Source: Comamonadaceae bacterium (lineage in GTDB: Bacteria > Pseudomonadota > Gammaproteobacteria > Burkholderiales > Burkholderiaceae_C). From it: 9,007 nt of DNA. The notes beneath the pieces were generated by a model. The model was given only the letters and a program-made list of their open reading frames with translations, did not search any database and had not been told where the DNA came from. Position numbers and translations under genes: made by a program. The stretch lies in assembly GCA_947483455.1 (NCBI GenBank), contig CANKNK010000053.1, forward strand, positions 1-9,007, read 5' to 3'. Position 1 is the stretch's first letter, and every line of letters begins with the position of its first letter. Positions 1-6,351 of this stretch are shown one piece after another.

Positions 1-472
1 AAAGCATCCCTAAGATATGCCCTGCAATCCATCGCATGCCCGGCCAAGTAAAAAACCCACCAGCGACGCGGCTCAAAAACAAAGTACTCAGCAGGCTGGG
101 GCATTCCAGAATGACCTGTGTGTAGCCAAAACGGCGCGCCAGCAAACCCAGCTTCGTGTCTAACTCAATCAGCATGGCGTCTATCGCCCGCTGATGACTG
201 AGGTCTCCCGGATAGAGGGCTTGCACTTGCGGGTAGTTCTTGCACAGGTAGCGCAGAATGGGCGTGGAGTCCATCACAAATGTATGAAGCGTCGCATCGA
301 AAATAGCGGGCACCGTGCGCCTGTTCATATGTGATGGAGAAGGATAGGCGAGAAGCTCTTTTTTGCTGAAAGCCTGTATGTCACACGTTTGCCAAGGCAG
401 TCCGGCATAGCTGAGTGCTAATCGGATTTTTTCGCAATAGTGCGACCAGTGCAACTCGTAAAGCGTAATCAT
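1..472 (-). CDS. Glutathione S-transferase-like protein, N-terminal part (truncated by window edge)
   Basis: An open frame runs from an ATG at 472 to the left edge, giving 157 residues without a stop. The N-terminus (MITLYELHWSHYCEKIRLAL) is the typical first beta-alpha unit of the thioredoxin-fold GST N-terminal domain. A Ser/Cys region at residues 10-13 (SHYC) sits where these proteins bind glutathione. Residues 56-59 (TVPA, with the usual cis-proline) and residues 73-75 (DST, where many GSTs have E/D-S) follow in the correct order. The remainder should be the start of the helical C-terminal domain. The start is supported by AGGGA, six to eight bases upstream of the ATG. GC content counted by hand on sampled lines is about 50-55%, lower than in the oxidase genes. 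The substrate cannot be inferred. The fold assignment is firm; glutathione transferase activity itself is an inference. Confidence 0.82.
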   Translation of the reverse strand, partial: MITLYELHWSHYCEKIRLALSYAGLPWQTCDIQAFSKKELLAYPSPSHMNRRTVPAIFDATLHTFVMDSTPILRYLCKNYPQVQALYPGDLSHQRAIDAMLIELDTKLGLLARRFGYTQVILECPSLLSTLFLSRVAGGFFTWPGMRWIAGHILGML

Positions 473-495
473 GTGTGTTCTCCCTGAACACACAT
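471..495. promoter_or_regulatory. Perfect 10-bp inverted repeat around the GST gene's ribosome binding site
   Basis: ATGTGTGTTC (471-480) and GAACACACAT (486-495) are exact reverse complements separated by TCCCT (481-485). On the minus-strand transcript the loop is AGGGA, which is the Shine-Dalgarno sequence, and the last two bases of the stem are the A and U of the start codon at 472. It could act as a DNA operator for a dimeric regulator or as an RNA hairpin limiting translation initiation. The repeat is seen directly; its function is inferred. Confidence 0.55.
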
Positions 496-546
496 TATCA
501 TTATTTTTTTGAAAAGTAATTTTTCAGAAAATGAGACTCGTGCAGT

Positions 547-1464
547 CTAGCGCGTAAACAAACGCGCACCAAATACATTAAGCAGCAAGCCCGCCATCAG
601 CAGTGCGCCACCGACAAAGTGGACCGGCTGCATGGCTTCACCAAACACCGCCCATCCGGTGCTCAGGCCCACCAGGGGTACCAACAAGCTAAACGGTGCT
701 ACGCGGTTGGCAGGGTAGCGCGAGAGCATGCGTGTCCACATGCCGTAGCCAAACAAGGTAGCGGCCCAGGCCAGATAGGCCAGCGCGGCAAACGAGAGCC
801 ACTGAAAATCCAGTAAGGCCGCGCTAATAGCTTGCGGGCCTTCGATGAGGTAAGACAGGAGCGCAAAGGGCACAGGCGGTACCAAGCAGGCCCAGACCAC
901 AAAAGCCTGCTGATCCATGGGGCCGAAGCGTCCCAAAGCGCGCGTCACGATATTGCCAGCCGCCCACATGCTGGCAGCAGCGACCGTCAACGCAAAACCT
1001 AACAAGGGCATCTGCAGGCCGTGCGCACTACCTATTAAGACCAGACCGCAGGCCGCCAATATCAAACCTGCCAATTGGTGAATATGCCAGCGCTCCTTGA
1101 GCCACCAGGCGGCAAAAAGCATGGTGAAAAAAACCTGCGATTGCAGCACCAATGAGGCTAGGCCCGAGGGCATGCCCACATGGATAGCAGAGAACAAAAA
1201 TGCGAACTGCCCGACTGAAATCGTCATGCCGTACAACACAAACCAGCGCAGCGGCACCGCGGGGCGACGAAAGAACAGCACGGCTGGAAATGCTGCAAGA
1301 ATAAAGCGCAGACAACCGAGCATTAGCGGCGGCATACCGGCAACGGCGACTTTCATGGCCGCGAAGTTCAAGCCCCAAACCACCACGACCACCATGAGCA
1401 AGGCCAGATCCTTAGAAGGGATGGCGGGCGTGGCATCGCTTCCGACTGGGGGAAGTGGGTTCAT
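547..1464 (-). CDS. eamA: EamA-family (DMT superfamily) amino-acid/metabolite exporter
   Basis: The product is an inner-membrane protein of the drug/metabolite transporter superfamily with ten predicted helices in two EamA repeats. It closely recalls the E. coli exporter of O-acetylserine and cysteine (EamA/YdeD): VVVVVWGLNF near residue 25, MPPLMLGCLRF near 44, GMPSGLASLVLQSQ at 97-110, an AAGNI segment near 168, and a C-terminal half with RVAPFSLLVPLVGL. The ATG at 1464 gives 305 residues and a short cytoplasmic tail, matching family length. The frame is open further up to a TTG at 1524, with another ATG at 1506, and none of these starts has a convincing ribosome binding site. Family membership is nearly certain; export of cysteine-pathway metabolites is extrapolated from E. 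coli. It appears monocistronic, with 157 bp separating it from the upstream rcnA stop. Confidence 0.88.
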   Translation of the reverse strand: MNPLPPVGSDATPAIPSKDLALLMVVVVVWGLNFAAMKVAVAGMPPLMLGCLRFILAAFPAVLFFRRPAVPLRWFVLYGMTISVGQFAFLFSAIHVGMPSGLASLVLQSQVFFTMLFAAWWLKERWHIHQLAGLILAACGLVLIGSAHGLQMPLLGFALTVAAASMWAAGNIVTRALGRFGPMDQQAFVVWACLVPPVPFALLSYLIEGPQAISAALLDFQWLSFAALAYLAWAATLFGYGMWTRMLSRYPANRVAPFSLLVPLVGLSTGWAVFGEAMQPVHFVGGALLMAGLLLNVFGARLFTR

Positions 1465-1621
1465 GGAAGCGGTGAAAAATTCAAGTGGTGCGCGAAGCCC
1501 TTGCATCTTAGGTGCATTGCGCAACAGGCCTTAACTTCATTTGGAATGACTTAGCTTTGCTGTGCGCTGCTGGACTTGAGGCGATGTGGTGGCGTGGCGT
1601 CGGATTGCTTGCCTTAGGTCT

Positions 1622-2470
1622 TTAGGCCGCGAGCGTCTGCAATCCCTGCCAGCCTTCGCCAGCCATCCAGAGGGCGAGCAACAGCATTAAGAGGGTGGAA
1701 ATATAGGGCGCTTTGGCCGCCCAATCGCCAAAGCCCGACCAACGTTTACTGGCCTGCCCCACACTCCACGCGGCCAACACGCCCGAAGCCACCATGGTGA
1801 GCGCCAAGCCAACGCTAAAGCTCAGCACCAGGGTCGCGCCCAGCGCGATTTGTTTAAGCTGCAAACACAGCAGCAGCACGGTAATGGAAGCCGGACAGGG
1901 AATCAAACCGCCGGTCAGTCCGAACACCAGAATCTGAGCTGTCGTGGCGTGACCAGAGGCAAAGCGCTGGGATATCTCTTGCGCATGCGCCCGGGCATGG
2001 GCGTCCATGCCGGGTTCTGCATCCTCCGTGGCTACGCTGTGCGTATGTGCCACGCCATGCGCATGGCCCCGAGTAGCCCCATGCGCATGTCCGTGTCCAT
2101 GTTCGTGCACATGTGCATGGGGCAATCCTTGCTGCCACGTGCGGTAACCCATCCACAAGGCGGTAGCGGCGATCAGGGCGGCCGACACCAATTGCAAATA
2201 GGGCTCGCTCTGCGCGGCGTCCCACTGCCCGCCGAAATACAAGCCGCCCATGGCCACCGCCCACACGATGGCCGTATGTGACAGCGTGGCCGCCAGGCCC
2301 AGCAAGACCGCCTGTCCCACCGTGCCGCGAACAGCAATGATGAACGCAGCCATCATGGTTTTGGAATGCCCGGGCTCCAGACCGTGCAGCGCCCCCAGCG
2401 CGATGGCACTGGGGATAAACCACCAGACGCTACTGTTGCCTTGTTGCAACATTTGGACAAATTCGTTCAT
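1622..2470 (-). CDS. rcnA: Nickel/cobalt efflux protein RcnA
   Basis: This is a polytopic inner-membrane protein of the NiCoT/RcnA group that exports Ni(II) and Co(II). The match to E. coli RcnA as remembered is long and clear: an N-terminus of the form MNEFVQMLQQGN, then ALHGLEPGHSKTMMAAF at residues 27-43 carrying the metal-site histidines H29 and H35, LAATLSHTAIVW at 59-70, a cytoplasmic loop at 118-144 with 11 histidines in 27 residues (HAHVHEHGHGHAHG pattern), then DAHARAHA at 156-163 and FGLTGGLIPCPASITVLL at 183-200. The ATG at 2470 was chosen because it aligns with the E. coli start. The frame stays open to a GTG at 2527, but that would run translation through the regulatory region. 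It gives 282 residues. No good Shine-Dalgarno sequence precedes the ATG. No rcnR-like regulator gene is present in the window. It is divergent from rpoH. Confidence 0.93.
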   Translation of the reverse strand: MNEFVQMLQQGNSSVWWFIPSAIALGALHGLEPGHSKTMMAAFIIAVRGTVGQAVLLGLAATLSHTAIVWAVAMGGLYFGGQWDAAQSEPYLQLVSAALIAATALWMGYRTWQQGLPHAHVHEHGHGHAHGATRGHAHGVAHTHSVATEDAEPGMDAHARAHAQEISQRFASGHATTAQILVFGLTGGLIPCPASITVLLLCLQLKQIALGATLVLSFSVGLALTMVASGVLAAWSVGQASKRWSGFGDWAAKAPYISTLLMLLLALWMAGEGWQGLQTLAA

Positions 2471-2492
2471 CGCTCGGACTATAAGCCCCTGC

Positions 2493-2510
2493 GTAAACCT
2501 AGGGTAAACC
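2493..2510. repeat. Tandem GTAAACC direct repeat in the rcnA-rpoH intergenic region
   Basis: GTAAACC occurs at 2493-2499 and again at 2504-2510, an 11-bp period that puts both copies on the same face of the helix. The junction contains the palindrome CCTAGG. It lies 23-40 bp upstream of the rcnA start, where a metal-responsive or other regulator could bind. It does not match the TACT-G6-N-AGTA operator reported for E. coli RcnR, so no regulator is named. Confidence 0.35.
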
Positions 2511-2518
2511 AGTAGATT

Positions 2519-2549
2519 TATTAGCACTCTCGGTCTTTGAGTGCTAATA
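2519..2549. promoter_or_regulatory. CIRCE element (HrcA operator) upstream of rpoH
   Basis: TTAGCACTC at 2521-2529 and GAGTGCTAA at 2539-2547 flank a nine-base spacer, matching the CIRCE consensus TTAGCACTC-N9-GAGTGCTAA at every position. Two further flanking base pairs extend the arms to 11 bp. CIRCE is bound by the heat-labile repressor HrcA and normally controls groESL and dnaK operons. Here the nearest downstream gene is rpoH, starting at 2578, and the element overlaps the likely rpoH promoter. It is also about 50 bp upstream of the divergent rcnA start. Confidence 0.93.
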
Positions 2550-2550
2550 T
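2521..2550 (+). promoter_or_regulatory. Putative sigma-70 promoter of rpoH, inside CIRCE
   Basis: TTAGCA (2521-2526; 4/6 to TTGACA) and TAATAT (2545-2550; 4/6 to TATAAT) are 18 bp apart and lie almost entirely within the CIRCE arms. Transcription would start near 2557, leaving a leader of about 20 nt before the rpoH ATG. HrcA bound here would block RNA polymerase directly. The match is only moderate and no start site has been mapped. Confidence 0.45.
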
Positions 2551-2577
2551 TCAGACCTCAGACTAAAGGAGTCCCCT

Positions 2578-3516
2578 ATGTCCCTTGCAATTGCCTCGAA
2601 TACCGCTTTGGCCCCGGCCAATCCCTGGTCTTTGGTGCCACCGCTTGGCAACTTGGACGCTTACATCTCCGCCGCCAACCGGCTACCCATGCTGACGCTG
2701 GAAGAAGAACAGCGCTTTGCACGCCAATACCGCGACGACAACGACCTGGAAGCCGCCGGTAAATTGGTGCTTTCGCACCTGCGCTTGGTGGTGTCTGTAT
2801 CGCGCCAGTACCTGGGCTATGGTTTGCCGCACGGCGACCTGATCCAGGAAGGCAACGTCGGCCTGATGAAGGCTGTCAAACGCTTTGACCCGGACCAGGG
2901 CGTGCGTTTGGTGAGTTACGCACTGCACTGGATCAAGGCCGAAATCCACGAATACATTTTGAAAAACTGGCGCATGGTGAAGGTAGCTACCACCAAGGCG
3001 CAGCGCAAACTCTTTTTCAATTTACGCTCCATGAAGCAGCGCTTCAAGTCCGACGATGCCGCCGCCGATATGGCGACCCACCGAGACACTCTGAGCCCGA
3101 CCCAGGTGCGGGCAATGGCCGATGAGTTGAACGTCAGCACCGAAGACGTGCTGGAAATGGAAACCCGACTGTCGGGCGGCGACGTCTTGCTCGACCCGAT
3201 GGCGTCGGATGATGGCGAAGAGGTCTATGGCCCGATTTCCTACCTGACCGATAGCAAGCACGAGCCGCTCGCGGTGATCGAAGCGCACCGGCGCGATGTA
3301 TTGGCCTCCGACGGTATCGCCAGCGCATTAGAAGTGCTGGATCCGCGCAGCCGCCGCATCGTGGAAGAGCGCTGGCTCAAGGTCAATGACGACAACAGCG
3401 GGGGGATGACGCTGCATGAGTTGGCAGCCGAGTACGGCGTCAGCGCCGAGCGCATCCGCCAGATTGAAGTGGCGGCTATGAAAAAAATGAAAACCGCCTT
3501 GGTCGATTACGCTTAA
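2578..3516 (+). CDS. rpoH: RNA polymerase heat-shock sigma factor sigma-32
   Basis: The product directs RNA polymerase to heat-shock promoters for chaperones and proteases. The 312 residues have the expected layout: region 1.2/2.1 from about residue 24, region 2 with DLIQEGNVGLMKAVKRFDP at 87-105 and WIKAEIHEYIL at 118-128, and the RpoH box QRKLFFNLR at 142-150, which separates sigma-32 from other group 3/4 factors. Region 4 has a helix-turn-helix at about 278-300 (LHELAAEYGVSAERIRQIE). The length is close to other betaproteobacterial RpoH proteins (E. coli: 284). The ATG at 2578 has an excellent ribosome binding site (AAAGGAG at 2565-2571, six bases away). It is transcribed alone, between a CIRCE-bearing control region and a hairpin terminator. 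DnaK/DnaJ and FtsH control of stability is expected from the family but is not visible here. Confidence 0.97.
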   Translation: MSLAIASNTALAPANPWSLVPPLGNLDAYISAANRLPMLTLEEEQRFARQYRDDNDLEAAGKLVLSHLRLVVSVSRQYLGYGLPHGDLIQEGNVGLMKAVKRFDPDQGVRLVSYALHWIKAEIHEYILKNWRMVKVATTKAQRKLFFNLRSMKQRFKSDDAAADMATHRDTLSPTQVRAMADELNVSTEDVLEMETRLSGGDVLLDPMASDDGEEVYGPISYLTDSKHEPLAVIEAHRRDVLASDGIASALEVLDPRSRRIVEERWLKVNDDNSGGMTLHELAAEYGVSAERIRQIEVAAMKKMKTALVDYA

Positions 3517-3617
3517 TTAGCGCAATCTCCAAGCAAGCTTTCTTTCTAGGCTAAGCACCCGCAAGGCCAAAAATAGTGTGAAGCTGTGACGCAGCCGCGC
3601 TGCTTCCGCCCTACTTC

Positions 3618-3642
3618 AAAGGCCCGCGCTGCGGGCCTTTTT
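3618..3642. terminator. Rho-independent terminator shared by rpoH and the SCO gene
   Basis: A perfect 10-bp stem, AAAGGCCCGC (3618-3627) and GCGGGCCTTT (3631-3640), has a three-base loop and a T-run at 3638-3642 reading in the rpoH direction. It lies about 100 bp after the rpoH stop and directly against the convergent SCO stop codon (3642-3644). In the SCO direction the T-run is only three bases, so it should be stronger for rpoH. Confidence 0.85.
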
Positions 3643-4265
3643 CATTTCAGCAACTGTGCAATATCCGCGGCCAGTACCGGTGCGCCGCTGCCATAACGTG
3701 TGAACAAGCGCAAATGGCCTTGGGTGTCGAAGATATAACTTCCAGCCGAATGGTCCATGGTGTAACTCTCGGCACTTTTTCCCGGGACTTTTTTGTAATA
3801 AATTTTGAATTCTTTAGCCAGTACCGGCAACTGCTCTAAGGTGGGGCGCAAAGCCAAAAACATAGGGTCGAAATTAACCATATAGGCTTGGAGCAACTCC
3901 GGCGTGTCGCGCTCGGGGTCCAGCGTCACGAACAAGGCCTGCAGGCGCTCGCCATCGGCACCCAATAATTTTTTCACCTGTGCCAATTCAATCATGGTGG
4001 CCGGGCATACATCGGGGCATTGGGTGTAACCGAAAAACATCACCACCACTTTGCCGGCAAAGTCCGTGAGGTGGCGCACCTGGCCGTTGTGGTCGCTCAG
4101 TTCAAAGCCTTTGCCGTATTCGGCCCCGGTCACGTCCACGGAACTGAACGTGAGCTTGTTCGGGTTGCACCCGCTCAGCAGCAGCGCTGCCGTGCCCAGG
4201 CCCAAGCGCAGCACGCTACGGCGTTGCAACATGCCCGCCACAAAAGGAGCCGCCTGGTGTTTCAT
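3642..4265 (-). CDS. SCO1/SenC family copper chaperone for cytochrome c oxidase assembly
   Basis: The product is a membrane-anchored thioredoxin-fold protein that delivers copper to, or maintains the cysteines of, the CuA site in oxidase subunit II. The copper ligands are visible: CPDVC at residues 83-87 ([13 protein letters not shown] context) and H172 in [13 protein letters not shown]. The N-terminus combines [11 protein letters not shown] (14-24), which resembles a twin-arginine signal, with a lipobox LLSGC ending at C33, so the mature protein is probably a lipoprotein. The ATG at 4265 gives 207 residues and overlaps the ctaB stop in an ATGA arrangement, indicating translational coupling. 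A longer frame up to 4463 lies inside ctaB and was rejected. An internal ATG at 4232 is an alternative start. It is the last gene of the assembly operon. Confidence 0.93.
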   Translation of the reverse strand: MKHQAAPFVAGMLQRRSVLRLGLGTAALLLSGCNPNKLTFSSVDVTGAEYGKGFELSDHNGQVRHLTDFAGKVVVMFFGYTQCPDVCPATMIELAQVKKLLGADGERLQALFVTLDPERDTPELLQAYMVNFDPMFLALRPTLEQLPVLAKEFKIYYKKVPGKSAESYTMDHSAGSYIFDTQGHLRLFTRYGSGAPVLAADIAQLLK

Positions 4266-5170
4266 AAGAGGTAATGGTCCAGCAACAAAGCAGCGAACAA
4301 AGCGCTCAGATGAATCAGCGAAAAGCGAAAGGTCGCGCGCGCCAGGGTGTCCGAGTAATTGCGCAGCAGGCGCCAGGCATAAACACAAAACCAAATGCTC
4401 AACACTACGGCGGCGGCCAGGTACAGCCAGGAACTCATGCCGTACATAAAGGGCAGCAAACACGCGGCAAACAACACCCAGGTGTAGAGCAAGATATGCA
4501 ATCGGGTGAACTCACTGCCGTGGGTGACAGGCAGCATGGGCAGGCCGGACTTGCGGTAATCCTCCACCCGGTACAAGGCAAGGGCCCAGAAATGCGGTGG
4601 TGTCCACAAGAAAATAATGAGGAACAAAATGAGCGCTTCGGGTCCGACATCGCCGGTCATCGCCGCCCAACCGAGCACCGGTGGCATGGCCCCGGATGCG
4701 CCACCGATGACGATGTTTTGCGGCGTCAAGGGTTTGAGGATGACGGTGTAAATCACCGCGTAGCCCACAAAAGTGGCAAAGGTCAGCCACATGGTCAGCG
4801 GATTGACCCAGAAAAACAAAATCGCCGAACCGGCACAGCACAAGAGCGCGGAAAAAATCAGGGTTTGCGTATTACTCAGTTCGCCGCGCGCCGTCGGCCG
4901 CCAAGAAGTGCGCTTCATCTTGGCGTCGATTTGCTGCTCCACAATGCAATTGAACGCAGCGGCGGCAGCCGACACCAGCCAAATGCCCAAGCAGGCAATT
5001 GCAGCCAGCCGCACTTGTGGCCAATCCGGCGCACCGGGCACGGCCAGCACCATACCGATGAGTGCGCAAAACACGATGAGCTGAATCACGCGCGGCTTGG
5101 TCAAGGCGTTGAACTGCCGCACCACAGACATGGTGGGTAACAGAGATGTGATGCTCGCCGGTGGGGTCAC
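4262..5170 (-). CDS. ctaB: Protoheme IX farnesyltransferase (heme O synthase)
   Basis: This integral membrane prenyltransferase of the UbiA superfamily (CtaB/CyoE/COX10) transfers farnesyl from farnesyl diphosphate to heme B, making heme O. Residues 22-30 (ALTKPRVIQ) open the first helix. The first metal/diphosphate motif is N74-x3-E78-x3-D82 followed by MKRT and RPTARG. Glu in place of the first Asp also occurs in mitochondrial COX10 as remembered. The second motif region is [15 protein letters not shown] at 204-218, preceded by [10 protein letters not shown]. The start is uncertain: GTG at 5170 overlaps the ctaA stop as GTGA and gives 302 residues, near the family norm, whereas ATG at 5131 gives 289. 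I prefer the GTG because neighbouring genes use the same overlap. Upstream codons to 5305 lie inside ctaA and are rejected. Confidence 0.95.
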   Translation of the reverse strand: MTPPASITSLLPTMSVVRQFNALTKPRVIQLIVFCALIGMVLAVPGAPDWPQVRLAAIACLGIWLVSAAAAAFNCIVEQQIDAKMKRTSWRPTARGELSNTQTLIFSALLCCAGSAILFFWVNPLTMWLTFATFVGYAVIYTVILKPLTPQNIVIGGASGAMPPVLGWAAMTGDVGPEALILFLIIFLWTPPHFWALALYRVEDYRKSGLPMLPVTHGSEFTRLHILLYTWVLFAACLLPFMYGMSSWLYLAAAVVLSIWFCVYAWRLLRNYSDTLARATFRFSLIHLSALFAALLLDHYLL

Positions 5171-6342
5171 GTTGCTTTTCTCAATGTTGTTGGCAATGGC
5201 ATAGGGCTGCGCATTTGCACATGGCTGACGCTCAGCAGCCACACCAGGCACGCCAGCATAGCGCCGGCGCCACCGGTATGCAGCACGGCAGCCAGCAGCG
5301 GCCACCCGAGCACTACGTTGCTCAGCCCGGTAGCCAATTGCAAGGCTAACAGCAATCCCAATAGCTGCATGGGCGCGCGCAAGGCCGGGTAAGCGCGAAG
5401 CTGCAAGAGCACAAGCGCGATCACCACAACGAGGACGCCAGCCATCCAGCGATGCACCATATGGATCGCCGTCAGCGCTTCAAAGCCCACGGGGCTGCCA
5501 TCGGGCTGCAAGCCTAAGGGGCGCCAGAGCGTAAAGCCCTGTGCGAAGTCCATCGTAGGCCAATAGCTGCCTTGGCAGGTGGGGAATTCCATGCAGGCCA
5601 GCACGGCGTAATTCGTGCTAACCCATGCCCCCAGTGCAGCCTGCACCAGCAAGGTCGCCAAGGCCAGCCACAGGCCCGCGCGCACAGATGCTGAGACACG
5701 CGTGGCTTGCCGCGTACCCGACTGCAGCCACAGTTGTGCGGCCTGCAATGTCAGCAGGGCCAGCAGCACATAGCCGCCCAACAAATGCAAACTGACGATG
5801 GCCGGAAAAAGCTTCATGGTGACCGTTAGTGCGCCAAATGCACCTTGCACACACACCCACACCAAGGTCGTCAGCGCCCACGCTGGGTGGATGTGTGCGC
5901 CCAGTCGCAAGGCCTGCGCTTGGCGATGCGTGCGCCACGCGCTTATCGCCAGCAGCACGATCAGCATACCCACGCCCGATGCCAGATAGCGGTGCAGCAT
6001 TTCGATCCAAGCCTTGCTATGGGTGACCGGGCCTTCCGGGTTGACCGTCTGCGCCAGCGCAATGGCGCCCAGCGCGCCAACCGGGCTGGCGTGGCCATAG
6101 CATCCAGGCCAATCCGGGCAGCCCAAGCCGCTGTCGGTCAAGCGGGTAAATGCGCCGAACAGCACCAAATCAAAGGTCAGGAACAAGGTGGTCAGAGTCA
6201 AGGCATAGTGCCAGCCCCCCGCTTGGCGGTAGCGCCCACGCCATAGCAGGTAGGCCAGGGGTATGGCAGCTACGGCCATGCCGATGAGCACAAGCTGGCC
6301 CAGTGGCGAGAGGTTCCAGAGCGCGGTGTCCATGGTGTTCAC
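5167..6342 (-). CDS. ctaA: Heme A synthase (COX15/CtaA family)
   Basis: This eight-helix inner-membrane enzyme oxidises the C8 methyl of heme O to a formyl group, giving heme [19 protein letters not shown] spans residues 66-83, with a cysteine pair C75/C81. A second pair, C250/C256, lies in the equivalent loop of the second half ([14 protein letters not shown]). Candidate heme-ligand histidines are H117 (EMLHRYLAS), H186 (SLHLLGGY), H297 (IHMVHRWMA) and H355 (AVLHTGGAG), which gives the expected twofold internal symmetry. The length is 391 residues, normal for the proteobacterial form. GTG at 6342 is taken as start, nine bases after the preceding stop; ATG at 6333 is equally possible. Its stop overlaps the ctaB start. 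Its position directly before ctaB matches the two consecutive heme-modification steps. Confidence 0.94.
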   Translation of the reverse strand: MNTMDTALWNLSPLGQLVLIGMAVAAIPLAYLLWRGRYRQAGGWHYALTLTTLFLTFDLVLFGAFTRLTDSGLGCPDWPGCYGHASPVGALGAIALAQTVNPEGPVTHSKAWIEMLHRYLASGVGMLIVLLAISAWRTHRQAQALRLGAHIHPAWALTTLVWVCVQGAFGALTVTMKLFPAIVSLHLLGGYVLLALLTLQAAQLWLQSGTRQATRVSASVRAGLWLALATLLVQAALGAWVSTNYAVLACMEFPTCQGSYWPTMDFAQGFTLWRPLGLQPDGSPVGFEALTAIHMVHRWMAGVLVVVIALVLLQLRAYPALRAPMQLLGLLLALQLATGLSNVVLGWPLLAAVLHTGGAGAMLACLVWLLSVSHVQMRSPMPLPTTLRKAT

Positions 6343-6351
6343 GATGAAGGC

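Noticed and set aside
510..526. TGAAAA/TTTTCA inverted repeat as a possible eamA terminator
   Set aside because: In the eamA direction it is followed by A's, not T's, and the stem is a weak AT-only 6 bp. It is more likely just AT-rich promoter DNA for the GST gene.
1465..1621. Possible small gene or terminator between eamA and rcnA
   Set aside because: Only the TTG/ATG-initiated extension of eamA reads through part of it. No hairpin with a T-run and no plausible ribosome binding site were seen.
2054..2067. A 14-bp perfect palindrome (GCCATGCGCATGGC) and a related 10-bp one at 2080-2089
   Set aside because: Both fall in the codons of the RcnA histidine-rich loop (His-Ala-His-Gly repeats), which produce CATGCGCATG-type palindromes by codon usage.
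1854..2423. A 189-residue frame on the minus strand inside rcnA
   Set aside because: It is an alternative frame of rcnA with an Arg/Gly/His/Cys-biased, disordered-looking product; rcnA itself matches its family over its full length.
2471..2527. Longer rcnA start at the GTG at 2527
   Set aside because: The extra 19 residues lie across the CIRCE element and intergenic repeats, while the ATG at 2470 aligns with the known RcnA N-terminus.
3591..3603. Small GC hairpin (GCAGC-CGC-GCTGC) between rpoH and its terminator
   Set aside because: The stem is only 5 bp with no T-run and no further structure. The 100-bp stretch 3517-3617 otherwise shows nothing I can support as an RNA gene.
4274..5140. An 864-base open frame on the plus strand, antisense to ctaB
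   Set aside because: Its product is rich in Gln, His, Arg and Gly with no recognisable domain, and it mirrors the well-supported ctaB gene. It is a typical antisense shadow in GC-rich DNA.
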